Notes under the pieces: generated by a model
Told to the model about the DNA's origin: nothing
What the model saw: the letters and a program-made list of their open reading frames with translations, nothing else
The model's database searches: none
Translations under genes and position numbers: made by a program
Shown: one piece after another, positions 55,667 through 64,000 of the stretch
How positions within the stretch are numbered: position 1 is the stretch's first letter
Layout of the letters: each line of letters opens with the position of its first letter
NCBI GenBank assembly: GCA_031763025.1
Contig: JASSKH010000023.1
Span: 434,001 to 498,000 of the forward strand
Source: Macrocystis pyrifera
Lineage: Eukaryota > Sar > Phaeophyceae > Laminariales > Laminariaceae
DNA: 64,000 nucleotides
Direction of reading: 5' to 3'

Positions 55667-56817
55667 GGGATATTGGCATATTGTGTATTATGTGATTCTT
55701 GACATCTGGGTGTTAGGATGACGCACAATGTCACTTCTGCTGTCCCTACCACTGCTGGGAGATAATAATAAACGACCTGAATCATCAAATCATCGATTGT
55801 CTGGGTGTCTTGACTACCTGTGCTCGGGGCTGAAGAACACACCCCACGTCAGTCTCATAGGCAGTTCCATGGAGTACCATGGATAGTCACGTAGAAGCCC
55901 CTTGGCGATCCCACAAAATTCATCGCCGTCCTGTGGCAATACCATGAAGGCATTACATCCCACTGCATCCCACAGTAATCCCGTGACTATTACGTTTCAA
56001 TCGCATAACATTATCATTCGATCTCAGTTCCATGCCATGGCATCCCATGGCAGTCCCATGACAATACCTCGAGGCAATGGCAGTTCCACAGCAATCACAT
56101 GACGGTAATTCATAACCACATTGGAATTCTGTGACAGTCCACTGACAGTCCATGACATGTCGATGAATCCGTGGCTGTCTCATGGCATGCCATGGCAGTG
56201 CAACAGCAGTCCCGTGGCTGCTATGGCTGCTGAGCCATCACTAATAACCCCATAGCGTGTCATGCAGCCGTGGCAGTCCCGTGGCGGTCCCATCGCAGTC
56301 CCATAAACGTCCTGCACGGTACCAAACACCCCTTGGCAGCTGGATGACACCCTGCGGTGGTGTCATATATTCATAGCAGCGCAACGAAACCTTGGTGGTC
56401 TCCTTCGCGTCTCATGTGTGTCCGATGGTAGTCCGAGGCGGGTGCCATGGCCGTTAAAAGACAGTCCCATTGCAGTGCAATGGCGGCTCGTGCGGGTTGC
56501 ATTTTATCCGTAGCACCCATGGCAGTCAAACGTCAATCTAAAACGTAGTCCAATGGTCTTCCTCCGGTAGTTCGATGGCAGCCCTTATCAGTCGGTGGCC
56601 GCCTCATTAGCATCTCAGGAAGCCATTGCAGTCCTGAAAATAATGTTGCAATCTTACGGCAGCGCTCACAACCCACGGCCTCCTACGGCATTCCACGGAA
56701 CCTCCGTTGCGAAGAAATCCGTGGTGGTATCGTAGCAGTCTCATGGCCGTTCCATATGGCAACGGTAGTCTCATGGCATGATAATTCATCGCATGACGTG
56801 CCTTTGCATTCCGATGT

Positions 56818-57170
56818 CCCGGTCGCCCCGGTGGGATAGGGGTACCTCGAGTGCTTCTAAGAGTTGATAATGGAGTTCGAATCTCATGTGGGTCGGAGGC
56901 TTGAATTCGATCTCACAACAAAATTCATGGCGGAATTAACTGCTGAGAGCGCCAGGCCGTGTGGATAGGTAATTGGATGCGACTCGACGAGGGAGAAGTG
57001 GTTAAAGTCTTCTCGCGTTGTAAATGCAGGTTAAGACCGCAATGGTGAGAAAGGAGAAGAACCAGCTTTGTTACTTCAGGCCTGGGTTACGACTAAGAAG
57101 GAGAGAGCAATAAGGGCGACGAAAATAAATGTAACAGAAAAACAAAAATATAGCCAACGAAGCAGTTGTA
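56818..57170 (+). mobile_element. diverged SINE-like insertion in the satellite
   Basis: A 350-bp block free of CATGG words. The head has GCCCCGGTGGGATAGGGG (A-box-like) and GAGTTCGAATCTC (B box). The body contains CTCGACGAGGGAGAAGTGG, reminiscent of the SINE body, and the 3' end is A-rich (ACAGAAAAACAAAAATATAG). Target duplication not found. Confidence 0.6.
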
Positions 57171-58330
57171 GTCCCACGTCAGTCCCATGGAGTCATGGCA
57201 TTTGCTTAGCAATGCACAGAAACCCCATAGCATATCTCGACAGATCCATGGCAGCACTATGAAATCACGACAGTCTCATTGCCTTGCATGCCAGTTCCGT
57301 GGTGGTTTCTCGGCAGCCCTTTCGCGGGACCATGAAGCCATGACAGTTCCATGCCTGTCTCACGACATTCCTTGGCATCCTATTCTAGTGCAATGAAAGT
57401 ATCGCAGTGTCATGGCTGTGACATGGGCCATGGAAACCACATGGCATTTCGTCGTACTTCAATTGTATGCTAAGGCAGTCCCATGAACTCTCGTTCTGGT
57501 CTCATGGCAGTCCCATGGCATTCTCACTGTGGTAACATTAAATCATGGAAACTATGTAGCTGTGCCATCGAATGCCAAGGCATCCGATGACATCACATGA
57601 GGAACCCCACGAACCCATAGGACAGCCCAGTGATGCTCCCATGCAACCATGGCAGTATCAATGCAACAATATAGTAATGACGGTGCCCCATGTATATCTC
57701 GTGGCACCCAACGACTGTCTCGCATCGGTCTCGAGGGGGTCGCGTGAAACCGTGGGAGCGCTTCCGCGCCATTTTCGATCATGACGTCCCACGGGGCTCT
57801 CGTCTCAGTCCCTTAGCAGGTCCAGGGCAACGCCACGAAACTAAAGGTCATCCGATAGCATCCCACAACAGTCCCATACCACTCATGGTGTTACGCAGCA
57901 AGCACATGGGAGTCCGTTAACAGGGTAACGTGGGCGCCATGGCATGCCATGAATCCAAACGGTCCCAGGGAAGTCCTAGGGCAGTGCCGGGATAGCACCA
58001 TGATGGTTACATAGCTATCCCAAAAAGCCATGTAACAGTCCCATGGCAGTCAGATGGTCTTGAAAGCCACGTCATCGCATACAGCTACGACAGTCTCATG
58101 TTAGTCTCATGATACCATGACAGTGCAATAGAGAATGACAGCGTAACACGATCGCATAACAGTCCCAGCATATCTCATGGTAATCCCACGACAGCGTCAT
58201 TAAACCATGGCAGTCACCCAGTCTTTCGTGACAGTCACATGAAGCTTTGGTAGTCGATGGTCAGTGTCATGAAGCTTTGGGAATGCCATGGCCATGCCAT
58301 AGATTATAGACACATCTCATGCTAGTTCAA

Positions 58331-59090
58331 TGATGTCACACAGGCACTCGCCCATCATTAGCTGGTCCAGCACTTTCTTGGTCATAAGTGATGCGGCGTA
58401 TTGCTGAAGGAACTCGTACAGTTGCTTGTGCTTTTCAAGCCATATGAGTACGATTGTTTTAAAATGGCAACTTCAAACACCCCGTGACGCAAGGCCCCCG
58501 TGTCTCCCGTGCATCTGTTCTCGTGTACTGGCACGTCCATACAAAGGAATTAATATTTGAAACACAACGTTTTGACGGACAGCAGCTTGGAGGCTAGCAT
58601 ACCCCGGAATTTGACTGTTTCCCCCAACCGACAGCCAAAGAAAAAAACAATTCGAGTTGTTTTAGTGTCTTGCAAATTTGCTTCCTATGGCACGCAGCAC
58701 TATTCGTGTAGTGAACTGACGACGACAGCATATTGAAGACGTTTACACACCTTGTCACTACCTTCCGATGTGATATCTCGTGCTCCAAATAGACAGTATC
58801 CCTCTCACATATTTCAGTATCCCTCTCACATGTTTCACTTTGAACCCATGACGATATACTGTAGGTACGCGCTCGTACGACCGATCACTCTGGAGCCGAA
58901 ACCTAGCTTGCTGGGGGTGAGCACGTTGATGGCGTTTGTTGACGCTGCACGTCGGTGTGGTTTCATTGCTTTGACCAAACGTCTTTCCGTTGGACGAGAA
59001 TCGTTCTACGATTAGAAGCTCGCCGTAGCTGACCTGTTCGTTGTAAGGGTTCGTCTATTGTACAGTCGTTTGACCCGTTCCAATATGAGG
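58331..59090. other. no firmly supported gene
   Basis: The plus-strand frame 58752-59015 reads RYALVRPITLEPKPSLLGVS and FVDAARRCGFIALTKRLSVG, protein-like but unidentified. TATCCCTCTCACAT(A/G)TTTCA is duplicated at 58798-58837. Confidence 0.25.
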
Positions 59091-59093
59091 GGT

Positions 59094-59410
59094 CTACAAG
59101 GTGCATATACGGTAATTCGACCGTAGAACTGTCCACAGCGGAGGGTCGAGGTCCGCGTACTTGAGGTCATAACGGAAAATGGCTAGAGACTTGTGGTAGT
59201 CGACCCACGGACAGTCCTTGGTGGCGCGTTTTGCAAGGAGATACTGACTGTACGTATTGGTGCATTCTGTGTCAGTGCAAGATATCTGCAGGGCTGTTTC
59301 GCAGCAAACACGTAAACCTGCCGTCCCCAAGTGCATCCGGGGCCTGGAACTTTCTCAACTTCCCACGTGCTTGGCCAGAACAACGCACATAGCTCAGGCG
59401 TCGCCACGAA
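59094..59410 (-). other. coding-like segment of unknown identity
   Basis: One minus-strand frame (59336-59094) reads CTDTECTNTYSQYLLAKRAT and WVDYHKSLAIFRYDLKYADL. An overlapping frame (59407-59183) reads MATPELCALFWPSTWEVEKV. Together they look like a coding sequence broken by one frameshift or an intron. No family recognised. Confidence 0.28.
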
Positions 59411-61150
59411 TAATGACTTCTCTATTTATTTGGATTGGTACCACTGCCGGAATGTGAGGCATAATAATGATATACAACAGTATACATATTGCCGCGGCAG
59501 TAGCCAGCCTGAGGATCTGGGATGCCTCTGTCCGAGCAGATTTTTATTACCGTGCCTTGGTATGCTTCTTCAACTGACCGTTGAGTAATTAGTACAACAT
59601 GTCGACACCCTGGCCATATTGTCCTTCACACTCGCAAGCAGTATACGAAGCTAGCCGTCATGGCTCACTTGGAGTACTAAAACACGAAAGGCAGACTGTT
59701 AGTAACGCTTTTACGGTCATACTCCAATCGTTTGCCCAAATACTCAAACCACATATTCAAAGCAAGGCCAATGCGAGGACTAAAACAAACATATACCATG
59801 ATTTGGAGAAAACATAGGGTATAGTACTGATGGTGCTTCCCGGCTAGGCCAAGACATAGTGACAGCTGGATCTCGATTTCTTCTCAGTTAATCGGAGAAG
59901 TCGATATCGCCTACCTCGAACAAAGAGGGAAGTTCGATACCGCCAACCTAGTCATACTTATGACGTATACTGGTAGCCACGTGTCATTTTCCGACAATAT
60001 TGTGATCAAGTCGATCTAGCGAAGGCGGAGCCACCGTTAAGGACCACCGGCGACCGCAAGCGCCCCGGAACGTAGGGGGCTGTGCCAGATGGACCGACCA
60101 AGGCGAAATCATATTGCAGCGGTGGATATGCACGTAACGTGACGGATATAAAGCAAGGCATATACCGCTTCATCTGCCGACAAAGGTTAGGCTTATCAGT
60201 CGAAGATATTTACCACACGTTGATAGCTGGTACATCACAGTAGTCAGTACGTACGCTATCCGTTCGCTGTCTCGGAGATACGTCGTCTGATAATATTGCA
60301 CGCCAAGCGTTGCTACACAATAATGAGCCGTGACACGAGTATCGTTGTTGTTCAGGCTGCGGGAATGGGTTCAACATTTCAAAAAGAGGTGGAACCCCAG
60401 ACGAAACCGGGTCGGGGAATACCCCAAGGTTTTTCCCGGTGTTGTTGTCACAGCGTATACCGAGCGTCCGGAGCTCCTTGTGTGTTTTAGCTCGTCACGA
60501 GATGCACCGTGCGTGCTTCGCCCACGATATCACCTCCCAACACACCCCGACCCCCTCCCTGTTCTTTATCTCGTCGACGAGACCGCTGTTAATCAACGCA
60601 TTATAATCACCGTTGTCGATTCTCGCTTTCATCATCTTTACGGAGCGTAGCTCATACTGTACCAATTGAGAAACACTGGCTAAGGTGCGTACCTCTGCTG
60701 TGTGGTATACTGTATAAAGCAAACTCAGCGCGTCTATCTCACCCACAAATGATGGGTACATACGAAGTAACCATATTAGTCTCTATGGTAAAAGTCGTCA
60801 GCATCAATCAACCTGCACGTTACGGTTTCGCAACCATCATGCATATACCGGTGAATTGTTGTACTGCTAAAGTTTCTGCCCTACTTCAAAAGTTTCTGTC
60901 AACGCATCTTGCGTGGTACGGGTATTAATCTAACCTGCACGAGAAATTACGAGCATGAACTCGAGACGATACCAACATGAACACGGAGGAGTATGCACGT
61001 TTTTCTAGGCCATTGTTTCTTGAAGGGGGTCCCTTTTAGGCTCTACAATGCGTCGTGAGGCATTTTCGTGACACGTGGGGGGAGGACGCGTGTCTAACTA
61101 GGCTTGAAGGGTAGGGCTTCCCTCACAGTCATTCAAGGCACGCTGTAGTG
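59411..61150. other. no supported gene
   Basis: Short frames without domains on both strands. Confidence 0.45.
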
Positions 61151-61155
61151 AGGCT

Positions 61156-61413
61156 CAAAGCTGCCAAAAGAACGGGCACTTGGAACCATCGCAGCCCACA
61201 AGGCTCGGGACGCCGTCACTGTGGACGTCCTCGGTCCAGGCGTCCTCGATGTCGCTTTTGCTCCCCTCCCCCCCTCCACATACTTCCTTTTGCAGAATTT
61301 AATTTTTGCAGAGAGCTGGGTCGCTACATCCTATGGGATTGCGTACTTGTGGCGGGCGTGCGTGAAATACAGAATGGGCGGCGTAGCGACCGCCAAAGAC
61401 GATACCGGTAGCT
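61156..61413 (+). other. exon-like frame with an internal acceptor-like tract
   Basis: An open frame of about 85 codons reads KERALGTIAAHKARDAVTVD, GPGVLDVAFAPLPPSTY and ESWVATSYGIAYLWRACVKY. In the middle, a C/T-rich run ending TTTTGCAG (about 61284-61297), followed by a second TTTTTGCAG (about 61304-61312), is a good 3' splice site. The second half may therefore be an exon and the first half intron, or the reverse. Ends at TGA 61411-61413. Unknown protein. Confidence 0.25.
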
Positions 61414-61429
61414 GAAAACAGATGGACAT

Positions 61430-63560
61430 GTCTACAAACTAGGACAGTTGCTCAACGTTAGAGGGAGGGTCACCTGGTACGAAATAAAAGGGCACAGAAA
61501 AAAGTCTAGCGAAAGGCCGGGCACACGACAAAGCCAACTGTGTAGAGCACCCTGCAATTCCCCCTTGACATCTAGTATTGTAGGCGTGAACTTTGTCGGG
61601 CGCCCGTATTCAGTGCGTCGCTTGATTGAGGACACCGTTCCGAGCTGAAGTGACTCAAAAGACCATTTCGAGTTCGACCGCAGCGAAGGGTGCAAATTTT
61701 GTCAAGGTCACCCTCCTTGCCTCGCATCCATTTTCACCTTTCGGCCACCCGTGCTCGCCTTCAGCGAAAACGTATCAAGGTTCTACGGACTACCAACAGA
61801 GGCTGGACGTGCCCTGAACAGGCTATGTACTGTCATGCTACTGCCCTACCGTACTCTACTACAACATTGGATAGCCTAGGTATGCGTCGCCACGTTTGTT
61901 AGATGGCAACGTTCGAGAAATATTCTTCTTACGGCCGGACTGGCGGACCTCTGGCCGGACAGTAACCGTGCTGCCTTACCTGAGTTGAACGAGTAGTGTA
62001 GGTGGGTACCACCTTGATCGTTGGCGTAGATGGCACCTTAACCGTGTTTGGGTCGGTAGCAACCTTATGGTGTCCGTGTAAGTGACAAACTGCTATGGTG
62101 TTGGTGTTTGACCACTCGGTAGGCTCGGTTCGACAGAGAGGGGCCCACAGAGGTCGATCATCAACGGAAATAATTGGGGGTGACTCGGCCCTCTGGACGT
62201 GATACATGGGGGGCTTGATATTTCTACAACTATAATTGCTTTTACGGGGACAGCGTACTTGAGATTACCGAACGGTGGGGGGTAGGTGTTGGAGTGACAA
62301 GGTAGGGGGCATAATGAAGGGCAAGGGTATCATATTCTACCTCTGACTCGCGCGTTGTAGCAGTGGTGCATGGTTTGCGCCGTATTCGAGTGCGCAATTC
62401 AGATGAGGCAGCGACAGAAGATGGAAGGTATCGCTTCATATATTGCCAGGGCACTGACATGGCTGTATACCGAGCTGTCTTCGACGGTTCCATGGCAAAC
62501 GAAAAAGACAAGAATGCACGCACGGTGCTCGCACGGAACACAGAGCACCAAGTGCGCGCATCGTGCGTGCAGAGTCTCATACGTTGGAGCAAGCCAAGTT
62601 GGGCAGGAGGTCGAAGGACACCCATAATAGGTGCAGTACCTGGATACCATTCGGCGTTCTGAGCGAAAACATCCCTGAAACCGTTCTGCAAGCGTTGCCA
62701 CTGGATGCAACCCGTCGGTTTAGTCAATCCATCTCCGATTATGTATGCGTGCATGAAAACGGGGCCATATCATGCCACGTCATGCATACTAAGGGGGTGT
62801 GTTCCTTGTGTTGGATGATTGTAGTCATATGAGCACCCCTATGATATCATGCCGTGGATTATATTTTATCCAATATTTCTTGCCTGGCAGAGCGTTTGAA
62901 TTGAGGAATCACTAACTATCTTAGCAATTCCGCCATTATTGTTTCGCCGCACTTGCTGCTCGTTGTTTTCCTATTCTTAGAACATACCAACTATGATTGT
63001 TCGGCCGGTTGGGCCTACGAAGGGTTCGAAGTCGAGTTTGATCTTTGTCATAGTCGAATTTTGGGTGAGCATTAGAGATACGTGAGCTACGTATGTACGT
63101 AATATATCTGTATAGGAACCTGAGAAACGTCAATCAACGTGGACTACAATGCGCATCAGATACCCACTCCCCCTGCTGTCGGGACAGGGTCTTGTTGGGC
63201 AATGCACAAGTGACCATTATCGTCTTGGCCGCAAACATGCCAGGCGTGAATTTGCGACACAAGGCGCTTCAACAGATAGCGTAAAAACATTTGCCCTGTG
63301 CGTTACGTATTGCCCCCGCTATAATGCGACACCTCGGGAAGGACCGCTGGAGCCAAACATATTGTGACCCCCACCCTAGCGATGTATGCCTCTATCGTTT
63401 TCGTAGATGACGTTGGTGAACCTGCGTTGCTAGTCTACCCCAAACCGTAATACTCACACTTAGTGCAGCACTCAAAACGCATAAAGAGCGACGAGTATTT
63501 ACGAGCGCCGTGAAGAGTACTGAAAGCCATATACAGCATAGACAGCTACCACTAGAGCAG
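61430..63560. other. no firmly supported gene
   Basis: At 62240-62760 three frames are open on both strands (plus 62363-62662, minus 62754-62242). The minus frame starts with ATG and is 170 codons. Neither shows a known domain, and the strand cannot be chosen. Confidence 0.25.
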
Positions 63561-63567
63561 ATAAGAC

Positions 63568-63860
63568 AGTCGCCCCGGTGGTTTCGTGGTTCACCGTGGA
63601 TACGCACCAGCACATGAGGACCGAGTTCGAATGCCGGCAAGCCTCCCCCCCCCCCCCCAAATGTGTGTGCTTTAATGTTGTGCCTTGTCTGTATCGTGGA
63701 TAGTGCGAGAGAGCGAGTGCGCAAAACTCTCGGAAAATCAACGGGCAGTAGGAATACTAAACCATCTACGCGATAATACGAAGGAAATAACCGGAGGGGG
63801 GAGGAAGGCACCTATTATCACAGCTTCCTCAGCGAGCTGGAAAGTTAAACCAATGGTTAT
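63568..63860 (+). mobile_element. diverged SINE copy with poly-C in the head-body junction
   Basis: Head CGCCCCGGTGGTTTCGTGG (A-box-like) and GAGTTCGAATGCC (B box). Then a C14 run (63645-63658), and a body alignable to the family: GAGAGAGCGAGTGCG, AAAATCAACGGGCAGTAGG, ACCGGAGGGGGGAGGAAGG, CACCTATTATCACAGC, GCGAGCTGGAAAGTTAAA. Clearly older than the copies at 8 and 11 kb. Confidence 0.78.
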
Positions 63861-64000
63861 AAACGTTACAAGTCAGGGCTCGTCTACGGTGCTGGAGTGG
63901 TGACACCTATTTTGCCTGTGAGGTTACACACACGAGGAGCTCTTCAACACAGTTAGTACATGATCTAAACACGACTCTGACAAAATAATGCGACCCCAAG

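Larger units (their letters stand above)
52921..55839 (+). mobile_element. LTR retrotransposon without recognisable pol
   Basis: LTR1 52921-53137 (217 bp) and LTR2 55165-55839 (215 bp once a nested 460-bp insertion-plus-duplication is removed) are near identical. Termini are TATTCGT...ACGAACA, an imperfect 7-bp inverted repeat. The 5-bp target duplication CACCC is present at 52916-52920 and 55840-55844. A purine tract AAAGAGTCAGAGAGGG directly precedes LTR2. A candidate PBS, TGGTACCGACGC, lies 12 bp after LTR1. The 2.0-kb interior carries a coiled-coil-like frame and a small membrane frame but no protease, RT, RNase H or integrase. It inserted into the CATGG satellite. Non-autonomous by content. 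Confidence 0.85.
55165..55839 (+). repeat. 3' LTR split by a 450-bp insertion
   Basis: 55165-55216 and 55677-55839 together match LTR1. Between them lie the insertion 55217-55666 and a second copy of GGGATATTGG (55207-55216 and 55667-55676). Confidence 0.85.
52520..58330. repeat. degenerate CATGGCAGTCC satellite
   Basis: ATGG/CCAT words recur every 10-25 bp, with CATGGCAGTCC and its variants dominant (for example 52735-52860 and 55850-58330). It is interrupted by the LTR element at 52921-55839 and by a SINE-like insertion at 56818-57170. No coding frame through it is credible. Confidence 0.8.

Noticed and set aside
52921..55839. Segmental duplication as explanation of the 217-bp direct repeats
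   Set aside because: A 5-bp target duplication, inverted terminal bases and an adjacent polypurine tract fit LTRs better.

Overview
This window looks like repeat-rich, gene-poor nuclear DNA of a eukaryote with a large genome. Three things point that way: short exons that end at GT splice donors, tRNA-derived SINEs with pol III boxes and A-rich tails, and LTR retrotransposons with primer-binding sites. An alga or other stramenopile-type protist is my best guess. The guess rests on the overall style and on a TTAGGG-type telomeric tract; nothing in the window fixes the species. There is no bacterial-style operon structure, and most long open frames are chance or antisense shadows.

Layout. 0-2.6 kb: three exons of a cytochrome P450 on the minus strand, partial in this window. 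2.6-16.7 kb: mostly anonymous DNA with short minisatellites, several SINE copies (6.8-8.4 and 11.5-11.9 kb) and one exon-like minus-strand frame with a membrane anchor (13.95-14.21 kb). 16.8-24.0 kb: two related LTR elements lie tail to tail. One is a 1.6 kb deletion derivative on the plus strand. The other is a 5.5 kb Ty3/gypsy-type element on the minus strand that carries a NADAR-domain frame, a protease remnant, a broken integrase and a chromodomain-like tail, and has lost its reverse transcriptase and RNase H. 24-35 kb: anonymous DNA with an 84-bp tandem duplication, GGGACGGGATT arrays and a 10-bp GGAAGCTAGT array. 35-44 kb: SINEs, an interrupted LTR of the same retroelement family, inverted repeats and a few coding-like frames. 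44-48 kb: two copies of a repeat of about 0.5 kb bounded by poly-C, with coding-like frames between them. 52.5-58.3 kb: a degenerate CATGG satellite containing a previously unassigned LTR element (217-bp LTRs, 5-bp target duplication). One LTR of that element is itself split by a 450-bp insertion that carries telomeric repeats and is flanked by a 10-bp duplication. 58.3-64 kb: anonymous DNA, weak coding-like frames and a diverged SINE.

The main biology here is mobile DNA. One LTR family is present as a damaged NADAR-carrying element, a non-autonomous derivative and an interrupted LTR, all sharing the same unusual primer-binding site. A second LTR element has no recognisable pol. A SINE family is spread across the window. 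The host gene content I can support is the P450 fragment and a handful of low-confidence exons.
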